Below, piece by piece: positions 1-7,562 of a stretch of DNA of 23,418 nucleotides. Source of the stretch: JAKPBU01 sp964425695 (GTDB lineage: Bacteria > Pseudomonadota > Gammaproteobacteria > Xanthomonadales > Xanthomonadaceae); contig CAYRNF010000025.1 in assembly GCA_964425695.1 (NCBI GenBank), positions 1-23,418 of the forward strand. Reading direction: 5' to 3'. Position 1 is the first letter of the stretch. Every line of letters starts with the position of its first letter. The translations under genes were made by a program, and so were the position numbers. The notes beneath the pieces were generated by a model. It was not told where the DNA came from and made no database searches. It worked only from the letters and a program-made list of their open reading frames with translations.

Positions 1-721
1 TGGGGGGTGACGCGCTGGAGGGCGACCCGGGGGCCGCCGGCTCCTCCGCGGGCGTGCGCGGGGCCGGTGCGGCCGGCGGCTGCGGCGCGGCAGCCGGCGG
101 CGCTGCGTCCGGGCGCACAGTGGACGCGGCGACGGGCGGATCCCCGGGCCGCGCCACGAACACCAGCGCCGCCAGCGCGAACGCGGCGCCCCAGGCGATC
201 GCCGCATCGCGCCGGGTGCGCGCATGCACCGCGCCCAGAATCACCCGACGTTGCTCGGCCTCCAGCAGCGGCGCGACTTCGGCCCACAGCGTGCGTCCGT
301 CCAGCACTTCGATGCGCTGCGTGCGCGCCAGCGAGCGCGTGTCGGGGCGCACTTCGCCCGCGGTGACCATCAGCCCGCCCTGCGCGCCGCGCAGTTGCAT
401 CGCGTTGGCAAATTCGCCCACCGCCGCGGTGCCCAGCACGTACGCGGTGCCGTGCTTGGTGGACAGCAGCCAGGTGGCGTCGTCGCGCAGCAGCGGCACC
501 AGCCCGTCCTCGCCGGGCAGCTCCGGAGCGGCGAGCGGCCTGAACCCGCGTTCCTGCATCGCCGCCACGACCAGACGCTGCAGTTCGCGCCAGTGCATCG
601 CCGACAGGGCCATCAGCCCGGTGGACAGCCGCTCGCGCGGCTCGCGCACCTTGTACAGCCAGGCGCTGGCCACGCCTCCCACCACGGCGAACACCAGCAG
701 CGGGACAAGAACGGTACTCAT
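1..721 (-). CDS. Membrane-anchored Mrr-like (restriction endonuclease fold) protein, 3' end missing
   Basis: The frame is open from an ATG at 721 down to the window edge (240 codons, no stop). There is an N-terminal membrane segment (about residues 4-23), then a soluble domain (about 40-155) with the helix-strand pattern of Mrr-type endonuclease domains: a WRELQRLVVAAMQERGF helix, a strand ending LLSTKHG, then LRGAQGGLMVT and a closing DGRTLW. A second membrane segment (about 173-190) is followed by an Ala/Pro-rich tail. In active Mrr proteins the core reads Asp...(Gln/Glu)-x-Lys. Here Lys89 is kept, but the Gln/Glu place appears to be Ser87 and the Asp place appears to be Pro76 in DGLVPLL, so nuclease activity is doubtful. 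Similar two-membrane-segment Mrr-domain proteins are usually annotated only as restriction endonuclease. No methylase or other restriction gene is nearby. A possible -10 (TATCCT, complement of 747-752) lies about 25 nt before the start. The ORF is certain; the family call is moderate. Confidence 0.7.
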   Translation of the reverse strand, partial: MSTVLVPLLVFAVVGGVASAWLYKVREPRERLSTGLMALSAMHWRELQRLVVAAMQERGFRPLAAPELPGEDGLVPLLRDDATWLLSTKHGTAYVLGTAAVGEFANAMQLRGAQGGLMVTAGEVRPDTRSLARTQRIEVLDGRTLWAEVAPLLEAEQRRVILGAVHARTRRDAAIAWGAAFALAALVFVARPGDPPVAASTVRPDAAPPAAAPQPPAAPAPRTPAEEPAAPGSPSSASPP

Positions 722-746
722 GGTGGCTCGGATCGGCGGGGGCGCA

Positions 747-752
747 AGGATA
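747..752 (-). promoter_or_regulatory. Possible -10 element for the Mrr-like gene
   Basis: On the minus strand this reads TATCCT (4 of 6 to the sigma-70 -10 consensus), which would start RNA near 740, about 19 nt before the ATG at 721. No convincing -35 is visible. It lies just beyond the terminator of the upstream phasin gene, which fits a separate transcription unit. Confidence 0.3.
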
Positions 753-812
753 GCCGAACGCCGATGCACGCCATGCAGTCGCACGATGGCGTTGCGGCGG
801 GCATGCACAAGA

Positions 813-870
813 AGGCCCGCCAGCCCCAAGCCTGCGGGGAGGGAGCGAGGCGAGGGGGGCTGGCGGGCCT
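813..870 (-). terminator. Strong inverted repeat, likely terminator of the phasin gene
   Basis: A perfect 15-bp inverted repeat (AGGCCCGCCAGCCCC at 813-827 and its complement at 856-870) is separated by a 28-nt loop. It lies 35 nt past the stop codon of the phasin gene. Read on the minus strand the stem is followed by TCTTGTGC, a modest T-rich stretch. The long loop and weak U-tract are not classic, but the position and the perfect arms make an end-of-transcript structure the best reading. Confidence 0.6.
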
Positions 871-904
871 GAAGTGGCGCGCGCGAAGGCGCGCGGCGAT
901 GCGA

Positions 905-1480
905 TCAGCTTTCCGGCGCGGCCTTGGCGGCGCGGCGCGCGCGCTTGGCGGCGGGCGCCTTGCGCGGCGCCTTGGCGGCCTTGCGCGCGGGCGTCTTGGT
1001 CGCCGGTCCGGTGGCAGCCTTCTTGCGCGCGCGCGGCGCGGCGGACGCCTTGCCCTGGCGCCGCAGTTCGCCGGTGAGCGTGTCCACGCGGCGCGCCAGG
1101 TCCGCCAGGTCGTCGCGGCCGGGGACGCCGAGTTTCACCAGCGCGCGCTGCACGCGGTCTTCGAACACCTTCTCCAGGCGATCCCACGTGTCGCTGGCGC
1201 GTTCGCGCGCCTGGCCGACCTTGGACTCCACCGCGTCGCGCACCGAATCGGCGCGGCCGCCGGCGAAGCGGCGCGCCGTCTGCTCGAAGTTCATGCCTTC
1301 CTTGACCAGCGCCTCGAACAGCTTGGTGCCCTCGGCCTGGGCACGGCCGAATGCCCCCACGCCCGCCAGCCAGACCTGCTGCGCGGACTCGCCCAGCTTG
1401 CTGGACAGCTGCTCGGCCTGTTGGCGCGCGTTGGCCTGCTCGCCTGCGGACTTCCTGCCTGCCTTCTTGAACTTTGCCAT
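905..1480 (-). CDS. Phasin-family polyhydroxyalkanoate granule protein with histone-H1-like tail
   Basis: A 191-residue protein. The N-terminal two thirds (about 15-135) is the amphipathic helical phasin domain: it has LGESAQQVWLAGVGAFGRAQAEG followed by a stretch resembling FEALVKEG, then a heptad-like region to about residue 140, as in the PhaF/PhaI group. The last 50 residues are almost only Lys, Ala, Arg and Pro in a repetitive pattern like the DNA-binding tail of PhaF/AlgP. Proteins of this family coat polyhydroxyalkanoate granules, and those with such tails also bind the nucleoid and help share granules between daughter cells. The start at 1480 is chosen because a GGGAG ribosome site lies about 10 nt upstream and the domain begins at once. 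It follows the patatin-like gene on the same strand after 61 nt, so the two are probably cotranscribed. No polymerase gene (phaC) is in view. Confidence 0.82.
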   Translation of the reverse strand: MAKFKKAGRKSAGEQANARQQAEQLSSKLGESAQQVWLAGVGAFGRAQAEGTKLFEALVKEGMNFEQTARRFAGGRADSVRDAVESKVGQARERASDTWDRLEKVFEDRVQRALVKLGVPGRDDLADLARRVDTLTGELRRQGKASAAPRARKKAATGPATKTPARKAAKAPRKAPAAKRARRAAKAAPES

Positions 1481-1513
1481 CTGTCGTTGCTCCCGGACTG
1501 CGGCGTTGTGCGG

Positions 1514-1531
1514 CGCAGGATCGAACCTGCG
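1514..1531. repeat. T-arm-like hairpin between the patatin and phasin genes
   Basis: The plus strand reads CGCAGGATCGAACCTGCG. On the minus strand it is a 6-bp stem (CGCAGG/CCTGCG) closing a TTCGAT loop, which closely resembles the T-arm of a tRNA. No D-arm, anticodon arm or acceptor stem is visible around it. It sits in the spacer of a probable two-gene transcript, about 34 nt upstream of the phasin start. Confidence 0.5.
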
Positions 1532-1541
1532 GCTAGAGCAT

Positions 1542-2831
1542 TCACACCATGCGGCGGCGGCGCGCGCGGCGTGTGCGGCGCGCCTGCAGCAGGTGCTCGG
1601 TGTCGTCCAGCGCACGGCGCAGCCGTGCGGTGGTCTCGGTGCTGCGCGGCGGCGCGTGCGCAAGCCCGGCCAGGATGCTGCGCTGCGGATCGTCCAGGAT
1701 CGCGTCGCGCAGGGAAATGCCGTGCGCCGCGAACAGCGGGCGCAGTTCGTCGCGCCTGCTGGCCAGGTCGTCCAGCGTGTTGCGGTAGCCGAGCTGGCAG
1801 ATGCGGCGGCGGGCGCCGAAGCTGAAGGCATTGGCGAAGAACAGCTCGCCGTCCGATGCGTTGGGTTCGAACACCAGCTGGTCCACGTCCGGATACTGGT
1901 GCGCGTAGCGCGACAGGCCCACCTGCATGCGCGATTGCAGCAGCGTGCGGAAGGTCTGCGACAGCACCGCGGGCAGGCCGCCTTCGGCAAGGCGGCGTCC
2001 GCGTTCGCCGGGGTCGCCCGCGGCGGGTTCGTTGCGCCGCGAATCGAACGGCACCAGCGGGTTCACGCCCAGCAGCAGGTCGATGCCGCGTTCCAGCAGC
2101 ACCGAGGCATGCAGCGTGCGCCGCAGCGCGCCGTCCACGAACTGGCGGCCGTGCCCGCTCTTGTCGGGGATGATCACCGGCGGGTACAGGCCGGGCAGGG
2201 CGGCGCTGGCCTGTACCGCCTTGGAGATCGGCACGTCGTCCCAGCCTTCGCTGCCGAAGACGACCGCTTCGCCGTTGTCCAGGTCCACCGCCACCACCGC
2301 CAGCCGGCCCTGCAGCTCGCGGAAATCGTTGCTGCGGCCGCGCCGGGTGAAGATCCCGCGCAGGAAGCGCTCGACTTCGCTGTTGTCGAACAGGCCGGTG
2401 GGCACCAGCCCGCCGAAGCGGTTGAGCAGGTCCGTCCAGCGCGCGTCCTTCGGGCCCCACAGCAGTCCGCGCCACCATTCGAAGGTCAGCCGCGGCAGGC
2501 TGGAGGCGCGGCGCAGGTACTCGTAGAACGCCGGCCGCAGGAAGGTTTCGGGGCGGAAGCGCACGTCGTCGCTGTCGCCGGTGATGAAGATGCGGCACAT
2601 CTCCGCGGTGCCCATGCCGTTGGCGAGCCCCGCGGCAAGGAACGCGCCGCTGCTGACGCCCACGTAGCAGTCGAGCCGGGTCAGGTCCAGGCCTTCCAGG
2701 GCTTCATCGAACGCGCGTAACGCACCGAGTTCGTACATGCCACCGATGGGGCCGCCGCCGGCGATGGCCAGCCCGATGCGCGGCACATCGCGCGACGTGT
2801 CGCGCTGGCGGGCGGCGTGGACTGAGAGCAT
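1542..2831 (-). CDS. Patatin-like phospholipase/lipase
   Basis: A 429-residue serine lipid acyl hydrolase of the patatin family. The visible parts are: the oxyanion-hole glycine loop GGGPIGG at residues 25-31; the nucleophile elbow GVSSG with Ser60; the late motif SAALPGLYPPV around 209-219; and the DGA motif with the catalytic-dyad Asp at 233. No signal peptide or membrane segment is seen, so it is probably cytoplasmic. The C-terminus is very rich in Arg. The ATG at 2831 is chosen because the glycine loop follows within 25 residues and a TACACT -10 candidate lies upstream; a longer frame exists further upstream but lacks family features. The gene precedes a phasin gene on the same strand, so a role in handling granule lipids or polyester is a reasonable inference. 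Its substrate (phospholipid, triacylglycerol, wax ester or PHA) cannot be read from sequence. Confidence 0.85.
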   Translation of the reverse strand: MLSVHAARQRDTSRDVPRIGLAIAGGGPIGGMYELGALRAFDEALEGLDLTRLDCYVGVSSGAFLAAGLANGMGTAEMCRIFITGDSDDVRFRPETFLRPAFYEYLRRASSLPRLTFEWWRGLLWGPKDARWTDLLNRFGGLVPTGLFDNSEVERFLRGIFTRRGRSNDFRELQGRLAVVAVDLDNGEAVVFGSEGWDDVPISKAVQASAALPGLYPPVIIPDKSGHGRQFVDGALRRTLHASVLLERGIDLLLGVNPLVPFDSRRNEPAAGDPGERGRRLAEGGLPAVLSQTFRTLLQSRMQVGLSRYAHQYPDVDQLVFEPNASDGELFFANAFSFGARRRICQLGYRNTLDDLASRRDELRPLFAAHGISLRDAILDDPQRSILAGLAHAPPRSTETTARLRRALDDTEHLLQARRTRRARRRRMV

Positions 2832-2859
2832 CGAAGGGCCGGTCGGGTGGTGGCCCCCG

Positions 2860-2888
2860 AGTGTAGCGAATGCGGCGAGCGCGCCTGC
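2860..2888 (-). promoter_or_regulatory. Candidate promoter of the patatin-phasin pair
   Basis: On the minus strand a TACACT -10 (complement of 2860-2865) is preceded by a 17-nt spacer and by GCAGGC (complement of 2883-2888) at the -35 place. GCAGGC has no match to TTGACA. That hexamer is one half of the palindrome at 2882-2895. The start of RNA would be near 2853, giving a leader of about 22 nt. Confidence 0.45.
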
Positions 2889-2895
2889 GCAGGCG
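2882..2895. promoter_or_regulatory. 14-bp palindrome, possible operator between divergent genes
   Basis: CGCCTGCGCAGGCG is a perfect palindrome in the 91-nt space between the divergent patatin gene and the gene at 2923. Its two halves fall exactly on the -35 positions of the two opposed promoter candidates. This could be the site of a dimeric regulator. GC-rich palindromes also arise by chance in such DNA. Confidence 0.4.
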
Positions 2896-2917
2896 AAATC
2901 GCCGCACCGCCTATGAT
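2889..2917 (+). promoter_or_regulatory. Candidate leaderless promoter of the six-gene run
   Basis: TATGAT at 2912-2917 (5 of 6 to the -10 consensus) has a 17-nt spacer to GCAGGC at 2889-2894. The -10 ends only 5 nt before the ATG at 2923, so RNA would start at or next to the A of the start codon. No Shine-Dalgarno sequence is present, which agrees with a leaderless message. Confidence 0.5.
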
Positions 2918-2922
2918 GTGGC

Positions 2923-3639
2923 ATGGCCCAACGCCCTGCCGCCACGCGCCTCGCCAGCCTGGTCGCGGCCCACCAGGCCCTGCACGACGCGGACCGCGAG
3001 CCGCGCAACCGGTTGCCGTGGCTGCGCGAACTGCGCCGCTGGCAGGCGCAGCGGCTGCGCACCAGCTTCGCCCGTTTCCTGGCCGATCCCGCGCAGCGGC
3101 CGGCCGCCGAGTTCTTCCTCAGCGACGTCTACGGCGACCACGATTTCGCGCGCCGCGACGCCGACATCGCCAAGGTCATGCCGATGATGCAGCGGCTGCT
3201 GCCGGCGACCCTGCTGGACACCATCGCGGCGGGGATCGAACTGGGCACGCTGACCCATGCCCTGGACCTGGACATGGCGCAGACGCTGCAGAGGCTGGCG
3301 CCGCGCCGCAAACGGCTGGATGCCGAGTTGTACGCGAGCGCCTACCGCGAGGTCGGCCAGCAGGAACGGCGCGCGCGCCAGATCGAGCTGATCGGCCGCG
3401 TCGGCAACGGCCTGGCGCGGGCCGTGAAGACCGGCGGCGTGGCCACCTTGCTGCGGCTGGCGCGCGGACCTGCGCGCGCGGCCGGACTTTCGGAACTGCA
3501 GGGCTTCCTGGAACGCGGGTTCTCCTCGTTCGGGCTGCTTGCGGATCCCGCCGGCTTCATCGACGAGATCGTGGCCGACGAACGCGATGTGTCCCGGCGA
3601 CTGTTCGCCGGCGTCCCCGACCCGTTCCACGCCGAATGA
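2923..3639 (+). CDS. Uncharacterised conserved-type protein coupled to sdhE
   Basis: A 238-residue soluble protein that I cannot assign to a named function. It is mostly helical and charged, with no signal peptide and no membrane segment. The most motif-like stretch is EFFLSDVYGDHDFARRDADI (about residues 63-82), followed by hydrophobic helices (MMQRLLPATLLDTIAAGIEL). From memory, related proteins with an FFLxxLYGxxDF-type motif occur in other gammaproteobacteria as hypothetical proteins; this could not be checked. Its stop codon overlaps the sdhE start in an ATGA arrangement (3636-3639), so the two are probably translated in a coupled way. This hints at a job linked to succinate dehydrogenase maturation or the inner-membrane respiratory chain. 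The ATG at 2923 is favoured by the TATGAT element just upstream. Confidence 0.8.
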   Translation: MAQRPAATRLASLVAAHQALHDADREPRNRLPWLRELRRWQAQRLRTSFARFLADPAQRPAAEFFLSDVYGDHDFARRDADIAKVMPMMQRLLPATLLDTIAAGIELGTLTHALDLDMAQTLQRLAPRRKRLDAELYASAYREVGQQERRARQIELIGRVGNGLARAVKTGGVATLLRLARGPARAAGLSELQGFLERGFSSFGLLADPAGFIDEIVADERDVSRRLFAGVPDPFHAE

Positions 3640-3914
3640 CCAACGACCGACACACGGACCCCCACGGCGAAGACGCCGCGACCCTGCGCCGCCTGCGCTG
3701 GCGCTGCCGACGCGGCATGCGCGAACTGGACCAGCTGCTGGGACGCTACCTGGACCAGGCATGGGCGCAGGATTCCGAGCGCGAGCGCGAGGTTTTCCTA
3801 CGCCTGCTGGCCTGCGAAGACGACAAGCTATGGCACTGGTTCATGGGCCATGAGGCGCCACCGGATGACGAACTCGCTGCGCTCGTCGCACGCATCGGAG
3901 ACCTGCCGCGTTGA
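3636..3914 (+). CDS. sdhE: SdhE, FAD assembly factor for succinate dehydrogenase
   Basis: A 92-residue protein of the SdhE/YgfY/CptB family, close to the usual 80-95 residues. The hallmark LRRLRWRCRRGMRELD near residues 18-33 includes the RGxxE element that supports covalent attachment of FAD to the SdhA flavoprotein. Later family features are EREVFLRLLACEDDKLWHWFMG. It starts at the ATG that overlaps the preceding stop by four bases and has no other credible start. The following gene is a YgfX-type membrane protein, the same pairing as ygfY-ygfX in Escherichia coli. The succinate dehydrogenase subunit genes are not in this window. Confidence 0.92.
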   Translation: MTNDRHTDPHGEDAATLRRLRWRCRRGMRELDQLLGRYLDQAWAQDSEREREVFLRLLACEDDKLWHWFMGHEAPPDDELAALVARIGDLPR

Positions 3915-4317
3915 GTGGCGGCCTTCGCGCCTGTTGCGCGCGCTGCTGGGCGGGCTGGGCGTGACGGCTGCCGGTGCGGTCCTGCTGTCGGGCATGCCTG
4001 CCCCCAGCAGCATCCCGCTGGCCGCGGCCGCGCTGGCGGGCGGCTGGCTGGCGGGCGTGCGCGATGCCGCCCGCCCGGCGCGCGCCGTGCTGTGGGACGG
4101 GCATGCCGGCGTGGTGCGCGTGGACGGCGTGGCGGTCTGCGAACCGTGCCTGTCCTGGCGCGGTGCGCTGGCCTGCCTGGCGTGGCGCGACGCACGCGGG
4201 CGCAGGCAGCGGCTGCTGTTCTGGCCGGACGTGCTCGATGCGCGCCAGCGACGTGAACTGCGACTGGCCGCCGGCCCCGCGTCCGCTTCGCCCGCGGAGC
4301 CTTCGGTGGCACCATAG
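3865..4317 (+). CDS. cptA: CptA/YgfX-family small inner-membrane protein
   Basis: A 150-residue protein from the ATG at 3865. Two closely spaced membrane segments lie at about residues 24-43 and 49-65, preceded by the basic WRPSRLLR. A soluble C-terminal part ends with LLFWPDVLDARQRRELRLA, as is typical of YgfX. In E. coli this protein (CptA) is described as a partner of SdhE/CptB, with proposed effects on cytoskeletal proteins; which role holds here is unknown. The gene begins inside sdhE (50-nt overlap if 3865 is used, 65 nt if the ATG at 3850 is used). 3865 is preferred because a GAGG lies 9 nt upstream. Both the overlap and the pairing support the assignment, although primary sequence conservation in this family is low. 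Confidence 0.75.
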   Translation: MTNSLRSSHASETCRVEWRPSRLLRALLGGLGVTAAGAVLLSGMPAPSSIPLAAAALAGGWLAGVRDAARPARAVLWDGHAGVVRVDGVAVCEPCLSWRGALACLAWRDARGRRQRLLFWPDVLDARQRRELRLAAGPASASPAEPSVAP

Positions 4318-4372
4318 CGCCTCGCTTGATCCTTGCTTCGCGGGCCCCGCCCGTGCTGGCGCACGAGGCCCG

Positions 4373-5618
4373 ATGTTCAAACCCATTCCCGTCGCCATCG
4401 GTCTGCGCTACCTGCGCGCCAAGCGCCGCAACGGCTTCATCTCCTTCATTTCGCTGGCCTCGATCCTGGGCATCGCCATCGGCGTGGCCGCGCTGATCAC
4501 CACGCTGGCGGTGATGAGCGGGTTCCAGCGCGAGATCCGCGACCGCATGCTGCAGATGGCCGCCCATGCCACGGTCAGCGCCGACGGCGGCGAGATGCAG
4601 GACTGGCGCCTGGCGGTCAGCGAGGCGCGCAAGGATCCACGCGTGGCCGGCGCGGCGCCTTATGTCGAAGTGCCCGGCATGCTCGCCGGCATGCGTACCG
4701 AAGGCGCGCTGATCCGCGCGGTGATCCCCGGCGAGGAGAGCAAGGTCTCGGTCATCGCCGAGCGCATGGTCCAGGGCAAGCTGTCGGACCTGCAGCCCGG
4801 GCGCTTCAACATCGTGCTGGGCAAGGAGCTGGCGCTGTGGGCGGGCGTGGGCGTGGGCGACACGGTGATCGTCACGCCCGCCAGCTTCCGCGCCACGCCG
4901 GTGGGGGCGATCCCCGGGCTGAAGCGCTTCAAGGTCAGCGGCATCTTCGAAGCCGGCTACCAGGAGTACGACCGCAACCTGGCCATCGTGAATTTCCAGG
5001 ACGCGCAGCGCATCCTGCGCATGGGCGATGCCGCCACCGGCGTGCGCCTGAAGCTGCACGACATGAACCAGGCCTGGGACGTGGCCTACGACCTGGCCGG
5101 GCGCCTGGCCCAGCGCGGCGCCGCCTACCGGGTCAACGACTGGAGCCGCGAGAACGCCAACATGTTCCGCGCGCTGAAACTGGAGAAGACGATGATGGCG
5201 ATCCTGCTGTCGCTGATCATCGCCATGGGCGCGTTCAACCTGGTGTCCTCGCAGGTGATGCTGGTGACCGACAAGCAGGCCGACATCGCGATCCTGCGCA
5301 CCCTGGGGCTGACCCCGCGCGGGGTGATGCAGGTGTTCATGGTGCAAGGCACGCTGATCGGCGTGGTGGGTACGGTGCTGGGCGTGGTGGGCGGGATCCT
5401 GCTGACGCTCAACCTGGAGCACATCCTCAAGGCCATCGAAACCGTCTTCGGCGTGGTGCTCATGCCCGAGGACGTGTACTACGTGACCGGCCTGCCCACC
5501 GAACTCAACCCCGACGACGTCACCATCATCGCGCTGGTCGCTTTGGCCATGGCGTTCCTGGCCACCATCTACCCGGCATGGCGCGCTGCGCGCACGGCGC
5601 CGGCGGAGGCGCTGCGCT

Positions 5619-5626
<8 letters not shown>
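4373..5626 (+). CDS. lolC: Lipoprotein-releasing ABC transporter permease (LolC/LolE/LolF family)
   Basis: A 417-residue inner-membrane permease with the standard layout: one membrane segment at about 24-48, a large periplasmic domain (about 50-265), then three membrane segments at about 273-296, 320-347 and 384-405. The cytoplasmic coupling region contains KQADIAILRTLGLTPRGVM and the protein ends AARTAPAEALRYE. With LolD it extracts mature lipoproteins from the inner membrane and passes them to LolA. The periplasmic domain carries a TPVGAIPGLKRF stretch (175-186) that matches the LolC hook, the docking loop for LolA. Only one permease gene accompanies lolD, which points to the single-permease LolF arrangement known in several gammaproteobacteria. 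It overlaps lolD by 8 nt. The start at 4373 is set by the N-terminal MFKPIPVAIGLRYLRAKRR typical of the family. Confidence 0.92.
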
Positions 5627-6329
<703 letters not shown>

Positions 6330-6343
6330 GCGGCGCGCGCACC

Positions 6344-7471
6344 GTGTCCACCTTCGCCAACGACCGCCCGACCCGCATCCGCGTGCGCCTGGACGCGATC
6401 GGCGCGAACCTGTCCGCGATCCGCGGCCACGCGCGCGTGCCGGTCATGGCGGTGGTGAAGGCCAATGCCTACGGCCACGGGCTGGTGCCGGTGGCGCGCT
6501 ACCTCCAGGCGCGCGGCGTGGACCAGCTGGGCGTGGCGTTCGTGGAGGAAGGCGTGGCGCTGCGCAAGGCGGGCATCACCGTGCCGGTGCTGGTGATGGG
6601 CGGGATCTTCGGCCCGCAGATCGCGCAGTTCATCGCCCACGACCTGGAAATCACGGTGTCGTCCATCGACAAGCTGCGCCAGGTGGAAGCCGCGGCGCAG
6701 GCGGCAGGGCGCAAGGCCGTGGTGCACCTGAAGATCGACACGGGCATGGAGCGCATCGGGGTGCACGCCGCATCGTCGGGTGCCTTCATCGAAGCCGCCG
6801 TGGCGTCGCGCTGGTGCACGGTCAAGGGCGTGTACTCGCACCTGGCCTGCGCGGACGATCCGGCTTCGCCCATGACCGCGCGGCAGCTGGAACGGTTCCT
6901 GGGCGCATGCGACCACTTCAGCCGGATCGGCGCCCCCATGCCGGTGCGGCACCTGGCCAACTCCGGCGGGGTACTGCATTGGCCGGACACGCACCTGGAC
7001 ATGGTGCGGCCCGGGATCATCCTGTACGGCGTGCGCCCGGACCCGGCTTCGCGTCCCCCGTTCGCGCTGCAGCCGGCGCTGTCGCTGGTCTCCAAGGTGG
7101 TGTACTTCAAGGTGGTGAAGGCGGGCGACCCGGTGAGCTACGGGGCCACGTGGGCGCCCGGCGCCGACACCCGCATCGTCACCGTGCCGGTGGGCTATGG
7201 CGACGGATACCCGCGTGCGCTGTCGTCCCGCGGCCAGGTGCTGGTCCGCGGCCGCCGCGTGCCGCTGGTGGGGCGCGTGTGCATGGACCAGTTCATGGTG
7301 GACATCGGTCCGGACGGAACCGCGTACAACGAGGACGAAGTGGTCCTGATCGGGCGACAGGGCGATGCCGCCATCGGCGCCGAAGACGTGGCGCTTGCGG
7401 CCGGCACGATCGCCTACGAGATCCTGGTGGGGCTCAACGAGCGCATCCCGCGCGAGTACCCGGACGCCTGA
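6344..7471 (+). CDS. alr: Alanine racemase, PLP-dependent
   Basis: A 375-residue fold-III PLP enzyme that interconverts L- and D-alanine for peptidoglycan. Lys39 in VVKANAYGHG is the PLP-binding lysine and Tyr285 in GYGDGY is the second catalytic base. Lys130 and Arg137 (KIDTGMERIG) match the carbamylated Lys and the Arg that contacts PLP, and the RVCMDQFMVD motif gives Met314-Asp315. Length and motif spacing match well-studied Alr proteins, so activity is expected. A GTG start at 6344 is used because it lies 14 nt after lolD and gives the normal N-terminus; the longer frame upstream overlaps lolD and has no family features. The gene looks like the last member of the run that began at 2923 and is followed by a stable hairpin. 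Confidence 0.94.
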   Translation: MSTFANDRPTRIRVRLDAIGANLSAIRGHARVPVMAVVKANAYGHGLVPVARYLQARGVDQLGVAFVEEGVALRKAGITVPVLVMGGIFGPQIAQFIAHDLEITVSSIDKLRQVEAAAQAAGRKAVVHLKIDTGMERIGVHAASSGAFIEAAVASRWCTVKGVYSHLACADDPASPMTARQLERFLGACDHFSRIGAPMPVRHLANSGGVLHWPDTHLDMVRPGIILYGVRPDPASRPPFALQPALSLVSKVVYFKVVKAGDPVSYGATWAPGADTRIVTVPVGYGDGYPRALSSRGQVLVRGRRVPLVGRVCMDQFMVDIGPDGTAYNEDEVVLIGRQGDAAIGAEDVALAAGTIAYEILVGLNERIPREYPDA

Positions 7472-7481
7472 TCCCCCGCAG

Positions 7482-7504
7482 CCGTGCTGCCGTTGGCAGC
7501 GCGG
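7482..7504 (+). terminator. Hairpin after alr, no U-tract
   Basis: A 10-bp stem (7482-7491 with 7495-7504, one G-U pair) closes a 3-nt GTT loop, 10 nt after the alr stop. No run of T follows, so it may end transcription only partly or protect the 3' end of the message. It lies in the 91-nt gap before the next gene. Confidence 0.45.
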
Positions 7505-7550
7505 ACGGCAGCCATGCGGTTCTGCATGCGCCGCGTGCACGCCGCGCGTT

Positions 7551-7556
7551 TAGTCT
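7551..7556 (+). promoter_or_regulatory. Candidate -10 for the iron-sulfur photolyase gene
   Basis: TAGTCT ends 6 nt before the ATG at 7563, with no Shine-Dalgarno sequence. The spacing suggests a leaderless transcript. No matching -35 was found. Confidence 0.35.
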
Positions 7557-7562
7557 GGCGCG

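Noticed and set aside
1500..1545. tRNA gene suggested by the T-arm-like hairpin
   Set aside because: No D-arm, anticodon arm, pairing acceptor stem or CCA could be found in the 70 nt on either side.
2832..3062. Longer N-terminus for the patatin-like protein from an upstream ATG at 3062
   Set aside because: The added region overlaps the divergent gene at 2923 and the promoter candidates and shows no family similarity; the ATG at 2831 fits the glycine-loop position.
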